Positions 11,904 through 56,443 of a stretch of DNA of 64,000 nt are shown in pieces. The notes under the pieces are model-generated. The model was not told the origin of the DNA. It worked only from the letters and a program-made list of their open reading frames with translations, and made no database searches. Origin of the DNA: Leptobrachium leishanense (Eukaryota; Chordata; Amphibia; Anura; Megophryidae); NCBI GenBank assembly GCA_009667805.1, contig CM019063.1, forward strand, positions 193,296,954 through 193,360,953. Direction: 5' to 3'. The number at the start of each line of letters is the position of its first letter. Position 1 is the first letter of the stretch. The translations under genes and the position numbers were made by a program.

Positions 11904-12793
11904 CAGGGTTATCCAAAGAGATTCGAAAAGTCACCGCACGTTCGGTGACTTTTCGTTCTCTTCAATTCGGTTCCTTTTGCCGATTGCATTTCGGTGACCC
12001 TGCGGTGTATTCAGCAAACAGCACAGGGTCCCCGAATTGCAGGGAAAAGCTGCCGTAAACTCACCGAAAACTAACCGAATGCACGCTGAAAACAAGCAAA
12101 AACATCTGGATTAACCTTCGAAGAGGAGCCGAAAAGGAGCCGAATCACACAGAGCCGAAGCAGCTGTGACGTAGAGGAGGCAGTGAATAAATTAGAAAAA
12201 CCATTTGTATGAATCTGGGAAAAAGAAACGCTGTTTGCAAAGAAACTACTGAGCGAAAATGTCTGAAATTTTCACAGGAGGTCCAGGGAATGATAATAAA
12301 GAGGGCTGTTACAAAAAAAATAAGCAAACTGAAAAAAAAAAAAAAAAAAATCGGACTTTTAATTTTTTTTTAAAAAATTCAGAAAAATGCTTAAAGTATC
12401 CTAAAAATCTATAAATAAAGAGACTTTTTGCTGCAGAATTTTATAATGAACGGTTTATTAGATATTGAATTAAAACGGGAATATTTTTAACATTGAAGCC
12501 TATGGGATTCTCCTGAATAAATTTGCCGAATTAAACCACCGAATGGCAGAGCATTAGGGGAACCTTTCACTGCTGGTTTGTGTTCTCTGAATAGCCGAAG
12601 CAGTGCTTTTTGATGGGGATTTCACTGCCCTCGAACAGGGACCGAACAGGCACCGTATGTGCCGGCAATTCGACAGGATTTGGAGAATTGCCTGCTCTCT
12701 GGATAGCCGAATGGCCAGGAAAGGTAACCGAACGCTGATTTTCAGCGTTCGGTTACCTTTCTCAAGCAATTCGAATCTCTTTGGATAACCCTG
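11904..12793 (-). mobile_element. family A MITE, copy 4
   Basis: This is an inverted copy of 890 bp. It starts with the right-end hairpin (gaaaagtcaccgcacg...gtgacttttc) and ends with the left-end hairpin, bounded by CAGGGTTATCC and GGATAACCCTG. Flanks are TGA and TCA. The poly-A tract at 12331-12349 corresponds to the poly-T of + copies. Confidence 0.88.
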
Positions 12794-13009
12794 TCAGTAT
12801 TTTTAAAATTTACAAACTTTACATAAAGTAAGAACAAAATTACATCTAACCAGTTTGTAGATCTCTGCAGCCCACATTCCCAGTTCTTCTTCTGGAATGT
12901 CAACCTAACAGTCATCGATTGAGGATGTTCTAAGCAGAAGATGCCCAGAGGCTTGTTCACGACTTGTTCAAGACACCTATAACCTTTAAATATCCCATAC
13001 ATGTACTAT

Positions 13010-13909
13010 CAGGGTTATCCAAAGAGATTCGAAAAGTCACCGCACGTTCGGTGACTTTTCGTTCTCTTCAATTCGGTTCCTTTTGCCGATTGCATTTCGG
13101 TGACCCTGCGGTGTATTCAGCAAACACCACAGGGTCCCCGAATTGCAGGGAAAAGCTGCCGAAAACCTGACGAACACTAACCGAATGCACGCTGAAAACA
13201 AGCAAAAACATCTGGATTAACATTCGAAAAAGCCGAACAGGAGCCGAACATGAGCCGAATCACACAGAGCCGAAGCAGCTGTGACGTAGAGGAGGCAGTG
13301 AATAAATTAGAAAAACCATTTGTATGAATCTGGGAAAAAGAAACGCTGTTTGCAAAGAAACTACTGAGCGAAAATGTCTGAAATTTTCACAGGAGGTCCA
13401 GGGAATGATAATAAAGAGGGCTGTTACAAAATAAATAAGTAAACTGAAAAAAAAATCAAAAAAAAATCGGACTTTTAAAAATAAAAAAAAAAATCAGAAA
13501 AATGCTTAAAGTATCCTAAAAAATCGATAAATAAAGAGACTTTTTGCTGCAGAATTTTATAATGAACGGTTTATTAGATATTGAATTAAAACGGGAATAT
13601 TTTTAACATTGAAGCCTATGGGATTCTCCTGAATAAATTTGCCGAATTAAACCACCGAATGGCAGGGCATTAGGGGAACCTTTCACTGCTGGTTTGTGTT
13701 CTCTGAATAGCCGAAGCAGTGCTTTTTCATGGGGATTTCACTGCCCTCGAACAGGCACCGAACAGGCACCGTATGTGCAGGCAATTCGCCAGGATTTGGC
13801 GAATTGCCTGCTCTCTGGATAGCCGAATGGTCAGGAAAGGTAACCGAACGCTGATTTTCAGCATTCGGTTACCTTTCTCAAGCAATTCGGATCTCTTTGA
13901 ATAACCCTG
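13010..13909 (-). mobile_element. family A MITE, copy 5
   Basis: A second inverted copy lies only 216 bp from copy 4, in the same orientation. It is 900 bp with both terminal repeats and all internal palindromes. The short tandem of cggctcctgtt-like units near its right end has a different unit number from that in copy 1. Confidence 0.88.
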
Positions 13910-14573
13910 AATGTTTCAGAGAACGCTCCGGTGGTTCTGTGGTAGAACCTGTTTTAAGCCGGAGGATCAGTATTAAATCCGTAGAGGTTTAAATCAGTTT
14001 TTATCCTTCTTGGATTAGTTTTGTCATTTCACAATAATCCACATACAATAAACAGCACAATATAGAATTGTGTTTTGGGCTTTGTAAAATGATCAGTGTT
14101 GTAGATAATAGTATGGATGAAGAATGTATTCACCTGGAGTACATTCTGTTTTTTTGGGAGTCGCAAATTTTAATTTTTTTAAAGCAAACGTCCAGCCCAT
14201 GAAACCTGAACTCATGAAGCACTTGCAATAACCTCGCGTAAACCTTTTTTTTTGTACACACACCGTAACAATACGCCCTAATGCATATTTTCCTCTGTAC
14301 TGCCTATGCTGGCACATGTAGCTGCCTCTGTGCAATACATTGTGTCTACTCTCATTGTTCTTGCTCATAGCACTGTATTGTGTCTCATCTTGCAACCTCT
14401 CCCTGTATAGTGCAAACTCCATACAAAATCTTTCTTTAAAGGAACATTCTATTAAAAAATAGAGTTCCCTTTTGCCTTCCCTTCTTTTGCCCTTAAATAA
14501 CAGTCTCTACCCAAACGTAACCATTATAGCGTGGAGGCTTTTTATCTCACTTTTTGTCCTGCACTACTACATA

Positions 14574-16189
<1,616 letters not shown>

Positions 16190-16861
16190 TAGCTCTATCT
16201 CCTATTTATTTTTTTTCTTTCATCTTTTTTGCACTTGCCGGGTGCAGCTCCTCCTCTTCGGCTCAGTGACTCCCGAACCCAGACGTCCCTGAAGCTTTCG
16301 AACACCATTTGCACTCCTTTGCAACATGTGTAGCATAGGAACTGCAAATTGTGCAGCGCAACACGACTTGTGCACTTTACATCACGTTCCGTAGTGCCTG
16401 CACAGGACTATGGATTGAAGCTGCGCAAAATCACAGAGCAGATTTATCAGCTGCCTCTCTGAGACTGATTGGCATCAGAAAGAGAGCATACTGACCGCTC
16501 TCTGAGTGCCAACATCACTAGTGACCGATCTCATGACCAGCAGCTGGGAAATTCAAAAATCGGGGCTGCTGGTGATGCTGAGTGGGGTGAAGAAAACTCT
16601 GCAATGTCTCCAAATTGGGGGAGCTGGGATAAGGGGGCACTCCTCACATCCTGACCACTTTTAAACTGTGAAGTGGTCAGGATGAGTAGAGTGTTCCTTT
16701 AATGAAAAGTGTCACTCTCTAGTGAGCTCCCTCTCTAGATAGACTGAGACATCACCTTGGTCTCCATCTCTCAATACAGATACACACACTATACAAATAT
16801 TCACAATACAGAAAGGCACGATAGCGTACCCTCACTTTTTAGTATGATGCTATAAACTGGT

Positions 16862-17779
16862 CAGGGTTATCCAATGAGATCCGAATTGCTTGAGAAAGGT
16901 AACCGAACGCTGGAAATCAGCGTTCGGTTACCTTTCCTGGCCATTCGGCTATCCAGAGAGCAGGCAATTCGCCAAATACTGGCGAATTGCCTGCACATAC
17001 GGTGCCTGTTCGGTGCCTGTTCGAGGGCAGTGAAATCCCCATGAAAAAGCACTGCTTCGGCTATTCAGAGAACACAAACCAGCAGTGAAAGGTTCCCCTA
17101 ATGCCCTGCCATTCGGGGGTTTAATTCGGCAAATTTATTCAGGAGAATCCCATAGACTTCAATGTTAAAAATATTCCAGTTTTAATTCAATATCTAATAA
17201 ACCGTTCATTCTAAAATTCTGCAGCAAAAAGTCTCTTTATTTATAGATTTTTTAGGATACTTTAAGCATTTTTCTGATTTTTTTTTTTTTTATTTTTATT
17301 AAAAGTCCGATTTTTTTTTTTTTTTTTTTTTCAGTTTACTTATTTTTTTTGTAACAGCCCTCTTTATTATCATTCCCTGGACCTCCTGTGAAAATTTCAG
17401 ACATTTTCGCTCAGTAGTTTCTTTGCAAACAGCGTTTCTTTTTCCCAGATTCATACAAATGGTTTTTCTAATTTATTCACTGCCTCCTCTGCTTCTCAGC
17501 TGCTTCGGCTCTGTGTGATTCGGCTCATGTTCGGCTCCTGTTCGGCTCCTGTTCGTCCTTTTCAAAGGTTAATCCAGATGTTTTTGCTTGTTTTCAGCGT
17601 GCATTCGGTTAGTTTTCGTCAGGTGTTCGGCAGCCTTTCCCTGCAATTCGGGGACCCTGTGGTGTTTGCTGAATAGACCGCAGGGTCACCGAAATGCAAT
17701 CGGCAAAAGGAACCGAATTGAAGAGAACGAAAAGTCACCGAACGTGCGGTGACTTTTTGAATCTCTTTGGATAACCCTG
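16862..17779 (+). mobile_element. family A MITE, copy 6
   Basis: A complete + copy of 918 bp runs from CAGGGTTATCCAATGAGATC to GGATAACCCTG. It carries the left-end hairpin and two long T-tracts (17278-17291, 17310-17330). The GACTTTTTGAATC variant near the right end slightly breaks its terminal hairpin. Confidence 0.88.
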
Positions 17780-17805
17780 ATAGTCTCTATTGTTATCCTC
17801 TATAG

Positions 17806-17971
17806 CAGGCCTCAAAATTTCCACTCACCTGCTTGCATTTGGCGAGTGGAAATTACATGAGGGCGAGTGGGAATGCAGAGGCATGGCTGGATAGGGCTTA
17901 GGTGGGGCAACTAGTGGCGAGTAACTCTTAAGACCTGGCTAGTAGCTTGGGACTTGAAATTTTGAGGCCTG
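17806..17971. mobile_element. short hAT MITE with perfect 8-bp target duplication
   Basis: The 166-bp element begins CAGGCCTCAAAATTTC and ends in its inverse, GAAATTTTGAGGCCTG. CTCTATAG is repeated exactly on both sides (17798-17805 and 17972-17979). An 8-bp duplication and a CAGG start are diagnostic of hAT-superfamily insertion. No coding capacity. Confidence 0.9.
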
Positions 17972-17994
17972 CTCTATAGTCACTACTGTCTAAA

Positions 17995-18052
17995 GCAGTG
18001 ATGGCAAAACGTGCCACTCCTGAAGTTTCAGAATTACTTTTCCCATGATGCT
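17995..18052. repeat. fragment of the CAGTGATGGCA hAT-like MITE
   Basis: The segment reads CAGTGATGGCAAAACGTGCC and then ttttcccatgatgc, matching the left half of the element at 113-261. The right half is missing. Confidence 0.5.
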
Positions 18053-18094
18053 TAGTCAAGCTTTAGGACTAATTGGTAGATGGACTCTTTCTTA

Positions 18095-18954
18095 CAGGGT
18101 TATTCAAAGAGATCCGAATGACTGCCGAAAGGGAACTGAATGCTAAAATTCAGCGTACGGTTAACTTTCCTGGCCATTCGGCTATCCAGAGAACAGGCAA
18201 TTCGCCAAATCCTGGCGAATTGCCTGCACATATGGTGCCTGTTCGAAGGCAGTGAATCCCCATAGAGAAGCAATGCTTCGGCTATTCAGAGAACAAAAAC
18301 CAGCAGTGAAAAGTTGCCGAATTGCCCTGCCATTCGGTGGTTTAATTCGGCAGGTTTATTCAAGCGAATCCCAAAGGCTTCAATGTTAAAAATATTCCCG
18401 TTTTAATTCAATATCTAATAAACCATTCATCATAATATTCTGCAGTAAAGAGTCTCTTTATTTATAGATTTTTTTAGGATATTTTAGGCATTTTTCGGGA
18501 TTTTTTTTCAAACCTTTAAAACTTTTCTTTTTTCTGTAACAGCCCTTTATATTATTTATTGGACCTCATATGTAAATTTCAGACATTTTCGCGGAGTAGT
18601 TTCTTTGCAAACAGTGTTTCACTTTTCAAACATTCAAGCGAACTGTTTTTTTTTTTCTCACTCCATTCGTGTGCAGTGTCGGCTTTTTCCGGTGGCTGTT
18701 CTGTGCTGTGATCAGCTCCTTTTTGGGTTTGTTCGGCAGGGTTAATCCAGATGTTTTTACGGGTTTTCGGTGTGCCTTCGCCGGGTTTTGCAGTTAGTTT
18801 TCGGCGGGTTTGCGGTGACTTTTCCCTGCAATTCGGGGACCCTGTGGTGCTTGCTGAATACACCGCAGGGTCGCCGAAATGGGATCGCCGAATTGAAGAG
18901 AACGAAAAGTCACCGAACGTGCGGTGACTTTTCGATTCTCTTTGAATAACCCTG
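18095..18954 (+). mobile_element. family A MITE, copy 7 (diverged subfamily)
   Basis: The copy begins CAGGGTTATTCAAAGAGATC and ends GAATAACCCTG, flanked by TTA and TAG. It is 860 bp and diverged: the left hairpin is imperfect and the central T-tract is short. The terminal gaaaagtcacc...ggtgactttt hairpin is kept. Confidence 0.82.
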
Positions 18955-19051
18955 TAGTTCTCTCCCTCCATGCTGGCCTGTGTCTCGTTGTAGGTGTGTC
19001 CCTCAATGCTGGCTTCTCTATCTTGATGTTTTCCTGCATGCTGGCCTCTTA

Positions 19052-19107
19052 AGTATTTTACCAGGAAGGATACATTGAGATTTCTCCTTTTCAAGTATGT
19101 CCTGGGC
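19052..19107 (-). repeat. solitary LINE 3'-end fragment
   Basis: On the minus strand this matches the tail seen at 6640-6695 (gcccaggacatacttgaaaa, then tccttcctggtaaaat). It is a severely 5'-truncated LINE insertion or relic. Confidence 0.6.
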
Positions 19108-19427
19108 AATACAGAGTGCTATGAGCAAGAACAATGTTAGGTAGACACACTGTATCAGTCTATTTTGATGTTTCCCTACATGCCTGGCTCTCTTTTTCTT
19201 AGAGCGTCCCTAAATGATTGCCTCACTCTGTCTCTCTTAGTGTGTTCCTCATTGCTGGCCTCTTTCTCAGCATGTCCCTCCATGCTGGCCTTACACTTGT
19301 GTTAAGGTTCCTGTTCTAATATGATGCTGGTCTGTCACTGTATCCCACAGATTTTAGCCTGTGTTGCACTTCCACTTTTGAGGTCTGTATGTGTGTGACC
19401 TTTTTCTCATTTTTTTTCTGTCCTCAG

Positions 19428-50117
<30,690 letters not shown>

Positions 50118-50694
50118 AGGGAACCCAAGGGTGGCACATCTGTCTCGAACTCGAACAAGGCCCTATAATACTGTTTCCCATATATAATTGTAACATTTTA
50201 AAGCGTTTTTAGGACACATCACACTGTACTCAGTTAATGTGTAATTGAATTAAGGCTTCCATCAATCCAGTTCTCCCTTTTTATTCCAAAGGGCCAATAT
50301 TTAAGACCTGGGTGGGCTATTCCAATTCAAGACCAAAGTGACCGCTTGTGTGAGGGATAGTTACCTCTTGAGGGACAGATACATAGAGATTAGTGAATGC
50401 TGTAATGAGCATGAATAACAATGATTACATTGTCATACTTGAATTGCTGTAGCATAGTATACAGCCCAACCTTGCTGCTTAGAATGTTATTTAATCTATT
50501 AATGGTTCTTGTGTTCCCCATACTAAGTATTGGTAGTATGTATTAGTAATTAGAAATATATAATCTTTACAATCAGTATAACATACGATCCATCCAGATG
50601 AAACATGGCCAGGTTAACCACTTTGTTATTGCCTCATCATGACAAAGTCTTAATATTAGGAACACAGACAAGATTACAAGTCAGGGGAGACAAG

Positions 50695-50815
50695 ATTGGC
50701 CTTCAGATGTTTTGGAACCACATTTCCTTTGAGGCTCAATCTGTTGAGTACCTGAGCATGGTGAGAGATTTAGTTTCAAAATGTCTGGAGGGCCAAGATT
50801 GCTGAGCCCTTTTCG
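50695..50815. repeat. hAT-like fragment (CCTCCAGATGTTTTGGAA type)
   Basis: The segment gattggccttcagatgtttt...aaatgtctggagggccaaga with tgctgagccct is a palindromic relic of the element seen at 22740-24758. Confidence 0.55.
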
Positions 50816-51414
50816 AAGTGAATGTTCTCCTACAATGAAGTCTCACTTGAAGATAAATATTTACTCTTAACCTGCTGAACGTCCACTTTCTGGGTGATGG
50901 ACTGATTTGCATATACTGTAGTTCAGTCTTCTCTATAATGGCACCTTCGAGCTTAAACCTTGTGAGACCTGAGCAGGGACCCACCATAGGACAGGCCACT
51001 TATGCAGTTGCTCGTTCTCAGGACCTTCACAAACCTTGTTTTTGAACGTCCCCAAATTTTTGATTGGTCTACACCTCACCAAGGGCGGGGGAAGTGACAT
51101 TGAAGAGGGATGGAAACTGTAATATAGTATGATCACTAAGCTGAAGTTCAGAAACAGCCAAGATCTGGAAACCTAGCCCTGTTCTGCATAACGACCAAAA
51201 TTATTTGTAATTACATCTCTGAAGCATGATACATGTGTGTTTTGTTAGGAATGCAGAAATTAAGCACATTACATATGAAAGGGCACGTTTAGAGAATATT
51301 AAAACTATAGTGTAACAGATTTAATCCACAAGTATCCATTTACTGCAGTTCGAAGCAAACTGGGAGCTGTGATTACAGGGATATGCATGTCTAGATTTTA
51401 TTTATTTTTTTTAA

Positions 51415-51869
51415 CCTCCCTGGCGGTCTAATTTTTTCAAAAAGCGTCTCATTTTTTTTGGAACGGAAACGTGTTGTATTATATAGTAAGCCTGTAATAA
51501 TTAGGTATAACTCGCTGAAATCCGTGCAAATAAGAGATCTTCAAACCATATATACAGTAAAAGTCAAGTCTTAGAATGTGTATGGTCTGTTTCTGATCTG
51601 TTAGTGCCACCTAGTGGCCGTTCATGAGCAAGCCATGCTGTTGGATAATTTTTCTTTTACAGTTTGCTAATTTGCTGCCTGGTCCCGCCCCCCTGCATCG
51701 TGCGACTCGCAGGGAGTGTTACCAGGAAGCAAGTCGCCGCGATCACACTGCGGGGGACGGCGAGGGAGCGCAGGATGAGTTGAGTATGCAGCCAGAGTGT
51801 GGCTCGGGGTTACCGTTCGCGGTAGTGAAATTTAACCCCGAGTCACACTTGGGAATACCGCCAGGGAGG
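51415..51869. mobile_element. TTAA-flanked MITE (CCTCCCTGGCGGT), copy 2
   Basis: The ends CCTCCCTGGCGGTCTAATTT and ...ACCGCCAGGGAGG are flanked by TTAA (51411-51414, 51870-51873). The interior shares gcgagggagcgcagg and gagtgtggctcgggg with copy 1. It falls within the proposed 3' UTR of the SEC14-like gene. Confidence 0.87.
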
Positions 51870-52089
51870 TTAATTGACATTCAAACACTTAAACATTTTT
51901 TTACATATTCTTAAAACTTATATTTTCTTGCTTTAAACTCTGTCATTTCATCTTCTGGCCATGCCCTTGGCTAGGGGTGTATATTCCCCGCCCACTACTC
52001 CACCCATCAAAGCTTCACATGAACTAGCACAAGCTGTGCACATGAAACCCTTTGCACGCTCAGGGACCTCACACTGAGGAACTGAATAT

Positions 52090-52500
52090 TGGCATCACTG
52101 CAACTGTGAAAGCAAAACACACTCATCGCTGGCTCACGCTCGCTCAGACACTCACCCGCTGACTTGCTCACACACAGACTCACCCCCTGACATGCTCACT
52201 TGCACTCTTTCATTGTTTACATACTCCATGTCTCACTCAAACTCCATCAAAGTCACTCACTCTCACACTCTTGTGCTGTCTGTCACTTGTGTATGCTTTC
52301 TCTTGCTGCACCTTTTCTCTCTCCCTGCACTTTTTCTTGCGCTTTCTCTGCTTTTTCTTGGTAGTCGTCTGCTTGATCTTGCTGTCTTTCTCTCTATACC
52401 TTTTTCTTTCTGTGTCTTTCTGTGCTATATTTGTTGTTTCTCTCTGCTGTCTTTATCCCTGTGTGTACTGATTTCTTTCCTTCCCTGTCTCTGCAGTAGC
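52090..52500. repeat. C/T-rich low-complexity tract
   Basis: The stretch is dominated by ctcactca, ctttctct and related words on the + strand. The ORFs translated from it (leucine/serine/phenylalanine-rich) are compositional. Confidence 0.7.
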
Positions 52501-54622
52501 TGGTGGTGAAAGAGTTACAGATTGGAATGGCACTCAGCCCCTCCCTCTCCTCAGCTCACAGTGCAGGTGGGAGGAGGAGCAACACAGTCACACATGCTCA
52601 GTGTTATGCCTTCTGCAGAATGCATACTGATTGGTTAGCTCAGTATGCCTCCTGAGGTGGGCGTGGAAAAAGCCAAGAAAGAAAAGCGGGTAAATATGAA
52701 CTCCTTTTTCCATATTTACTTGCTTTTTATGCATTCTGAATGAGACTACTGAATCATTCAAAGGCATTACACATTTTTAAAAGGCACGCTTGCATAGCAT
52801 GCAGGTCCCTTTAATTTATTCTTTGGTGTCTATTTCCCTGGACACTAACCATTATATGATGGACTCTCTTCCACTTCTCTGTTAGCCTCCCGGCATTTTT
52901 TTTCTTGTGACTTGTGTTTAAAGTATTGTCTTCACTAGGGGTCAAGTCCTAAAAAAAAATACAGTAACTTACAATTGTCCCACATGGGTCGTATTCCAGC
53001 TGAGGTGGCATTAATAGGGAGCAGTTAACCCTTAGCGGCTCTCTAGTACTAGCTTTATTATCTGTGTCTTGCATACAGCCTGTGAAGTCAGTTGATAATG
53101 CCACCCTCTGCATCCACCAGGTCATATTATTTCTCTTCCCAGTTCATTTGATTTCTCCCCGCAGCCCATTTCATCTCAACTCCTCAATTTATTTCATTTC
53201 TGCCCGGTCCATTTAATTTCAGCCCCCCCCCCCCGTTCATTTCTCGTCACAGATCATTTCTCTCCCAGTTCATTTCAGCCCCTCAGTTAATTTCTACCAC
53301 CAGCCTATTTATTTTCAGCCCCCCTGTCCACCCCTGCTTTTTATATATATGGGTAGAGTCCCTGGCTGTTGGTCACGAGATGCCACCCCCCCCCCTCTTG
53401 CTGCTGAGTGATGGACTGCACGGCAGGGGGAGGCTCTGCTTCTCGTGGCTGTTAGGTGGATGGGCAGGACCAGCACGTCCCTGCGTGAGCTGTTGGCAGC
53501 CTTCCATCTCCTCTTACCCAGCTGGGCCTTTTCCTTCCAGTGCAGCGTGTGGAAGTTCCATCCCACACGCTGCCAATCAAATGGAGGACCATGTGCATGG
53601 CATCCAGCACAGCAGGAATGTGTGTAGTCCTGGAACACGTTCCTGTGTGTGCCCCCCCCCCGCACTCGACCCCTGGTCTTCCCCTAAAACACAAGGTCTT
53701 TGAAGTACATGAAAATTTAGTACTGTTCTCCGTGTACGTGTCCTATTGATGCAGATCCCAGCTTTATGCCGCCCTGTGCGGTGAGCATCCCATTATCCTT
53801 TGGTACCAGTTAACCAAAGATGCATGGTAAATTCTTGTAAGGCTTCTGCGAGAAATCTCCCTCTGGTAAAAGTGCAACTGAATGTGGATTTCAGAAGACT
53901 ACACATTGCATAAATTAATGCTTATGAGAGAATGGGAATTTATTAAGTATTCTTGTCAATGCACATCAATAGGGTCATTCACTAAACCTGGAATTGTGAA
54001 AAATCTACAAGGAGGTTGCTCATTTAGTGGCAAAATAGCCAGTCAGGGAAAAACCGCTTGGCCGAATCTCTCCCCACCCTCACTTTGAAAATTAGGGGAA
54101 ATTGGTTTTATCCAAAATATCAAGTCTTGTGAAAACCCTCACATTTTTCCAGGGGTGGAGGCATGGGATTTAAACCATCCAAGAACATTTAGGGCTGCAG
54201 CTGCTTCTACACAAGCATAAACCTGAGCATTTTTCAAATTGTGAGTGCCGAAATTTGATTTGAAAAATACCTAAGAATTGTGTATTGTTAATGTTTCCCT
54301 TTTAATTTGAACGTGTTTCGCACTTGTAGTGATTCTCTTTGTCCGACTAGAAACCAGATTTCTCGATTACCAGGTATAGAAAAATAATTACTGTAAGAAC
54401 ATTTTTTCTTTGGTTAGTGAAAGCGTTTTTAATTTTTACTCCTAATTTCTCGGTAAATAAGACCCACTAAGCACACTGGGGGTTTGATAAATTAAATTCG
54501 GATTTTCTTTGTATCCTGTCCCACTCTGCACCTATGATGTCACATGTTGTCTCCTGCTCTACCTTGCTCCATGACCTTGTGATGATGCTTTAACGTTTTT
54601 GTTGTAATTTTTTATGAATTCA

Positions 54623-54628
54623 AATAAA
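54623..54628 (+). terminator. candidate poly(A) signal AATAAA
   Basis: The canonical hexamer lies in an A/T-rich context, with a GT-rich downstream element within 15-35 bases. It is the best candidate for the 3' end of the SEC14-like transcript, but other nearby transcription units cannot be excluded. Confidence 0.5.
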
Positions 54629-54729
54629 GCTGATTTTACATATGTTTTGTTTGTATACTACATACTCGCACAAGAGCGCTATTCCCTATCTGGTGCCACT
54701 AAGGAGTCCCCAATAGTCCCATTGATAGG

Positions 54730-54850
54730 TTTAGGCCCGTGGTCAGAAACTTTGGCCCTCCAGATACTTTGGAAGGAAATCTCCCATTATGCTCAGCCAA
54801 CCTAGTAATTGTTTATTACGGGAGGGCCAATGTTGCTGATGTCTGCTTTA
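54730..54850. repeat. hAT-like fragment (CCTCCAGAT type)
   Basis: Wording gtcagaaactttggccctcc and gggagggccaatgttgctga matches the element at 22740-24758. The arms are diverged. Confidence 0.55.
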
Positions 54851-54976
54851 TGCTATTTTTTTCTCTGGTCTTAAAATTGCAGAAAGAAAAATTTGGATAT
54901 ACAGCCTTTGAGAACATACCGCAGCAAATGGGTACACATTAATTATGAACTGGCACCCCCACATTCATGCTTTTTA

Positions 54977-55387
54977 GGCTAGGGTCAGACGAACGCAGTG
55001 CGAACGTGCGTGCAGCCGCACTTTATCACGGCCGTAGTAGCAGCAAATGACTGGCAATGTACGAAGTACGGCCGCACAAAATGCATCCGCGCAACGCAAG
55101 CGGCACACAAACGCATTTGTTCAAGAACGTGATACCGCTAGTACTGACGTACAGAGTGCGCTGCATCCGCTAGCGGCGTGTGTGCGTGATTAGGAGACGT
55201 CAGACGCTGCTAATGTCCGGCCAACATCACGTCCAGACGCAAAAAGTGTTTTATTGACGATCCGTACAAAATCACGGATGCAAATGCGCATCGTATGACC
55301 GCTATCGCGTGTTTCGTGGAAAATTACGTCCATTCGTTCGAACGCACTTTTTCACGGACAATACGAAAAATGCGTTCGTTTCTAGCC
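54977..55387. mobile_element. family C MITE, copy 5
   Basis: The ends are GGCTAGGGTCAGACGAACGC and ...ATGCGTTCGTTTCTAGCC, flanked by TTA on both sides (54974-54976, 55388-55390). The interior cacggccgtagtagcagcaa allies it to copy 2. Confidence 0.88.
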
Positions 55388-56157
55388 TTAATGGGGAAAT
55401 CTGAATAATTAACCAAACGTTTATTTAATGAAATTGATCTTTGATTAAATCTTTGGTTAGTTATTCATATCTCCCTGTTGAATCGCATGGATGCAAGTGT
55501 GCCAGTTTTCACGATCAATATTGTTTGGAGTACAGGGTTGAGCTTTTCCCAGTTGGGAGTTCCCAATTAATAAAAAAAAATGAGTAAGCCGAGATTTTTT
55601 TTTTTTTTTTAGGAAATCCTTGGTTACTTTTCAATATTTCCCCTTAAAATGAAGGGATGTCATGGTAGTGGTTTTCAAAGTCTTTAATTGATCACATGAG
55701 TTGCAGACGTTAAAGTGGTGAATAAACAGGTTTAGGAATAGGAAGCTAACTTCAATCCCAGAATAAAACACTTCAGCTTTATACAGGGCTGACCCAAGCC
55801 TCTGTGCTGCCTGGAGCCATCAATGAAATGCTGCCCCCCTCCCCAAAAAAAACCCCAAACCTGAGTTGTGTATGAGCATTTCAGAGCCCCACAGCAATAA
55901 AACTCGCAGTAATGTGCGGTGTGTGTGTGTGTGTATATATAAATGTATCACAGAGCTCCACAGATATTTTAACTATACTAAATTATTAAAGTAAAATAAA
56001 TCTTTAATATATTAAGATATAAACGTTGCCCTTGCCTCGTTACCTTTATTTAGCAGGGGAGGGGGTCGAACTCGAATCCCTGGTGGTTCAGTGGCAGAGG
56101 GGGGGCCGGTCCAGTGAAACTGCACTGGGCCACTTCATCTGCAGTCCAGCCTATACA

Positions 56158-56443
56158 TCCCTGGTGGTCCAGTGGCTGTGGGCTCTGCAAAGCGATCTCT
56201 GCTTGGTGCACAGACTGCATACCACGCCCCTCACTGGAGTCTAGACACAAGCACCGGCGATCGCTGATGACCTGTCACCTGACTGCCGCCGCTCTCTGAC
56301 ACAGTGAGTGGGGGTCAGGTGACAGGTCATCAGCGATCGCTGCTGGCGCTCGAGTCCAGACTGCAGTGTGGGGACGTGCTTGCGGCCTGTGCAGGAAGCA
56401 CAGATCGCTTTGCAGAACCCACAGCCACCACCAGGGTTGTAGA
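56158..56443. repeat. inverted repeat (CCCTGGTGGTCCAGTGGC...CCACCACCAGGG)
   Basis: The left arm contains tgtgggctctgcaaagcgat and gcgatcgctgatgacctgtc. The right arm repeats them inverted (aggtcatcagcgatcgctgc, then cagatcgctttgcagaaccc). The loop is near 56285-56310. A partial extra left end (tccctggtggttcagtggca) lies at 56079-56098. Superfamily unknown. Confidence 0.7.

Larger units (their letters stand above)
50118..54650 (+). other. sec14l2: probable 3' UTR of the SEC14-like gene
   Basis: No coding potential is seen after the stop. The first strong poly(A) arrangement I recognise is AATAAA at 54623-54628, followed by a T/G-rich tract (tatgttttgtttgt), as expected for a cleavage site near 54640-54650. 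The interval would be a 4.5-kb UTR containing a hAT-like fragment (50695-50815), a TTAA MITE (51415-51869) and a C/T-rich tract. A shorter UTR using a non-canonical signal is possible. Confidence 0.45.

Noticed and set aside
13926..13985. tRNA-like wording (gctccggtggttctgtggta, then ttaaatccgtagagg)
   Set aside because: There is an A-box-like stretch, but no credible acceptor stem, anticodon arm or GGTTCRANTCC B-box. It could be a SINE relic but is not supportable.
52192..52509. Leucine/serine-rich ORF of 105 residues
   Set aside because: It is a translation of a C/T-rich low-complexity tract.
53380..53750. Overlapping GC-rich ORFs on both strands
   Set aside because: They contain no recognisable domain, splice context or family resemblance. 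Composition explains the open frames.
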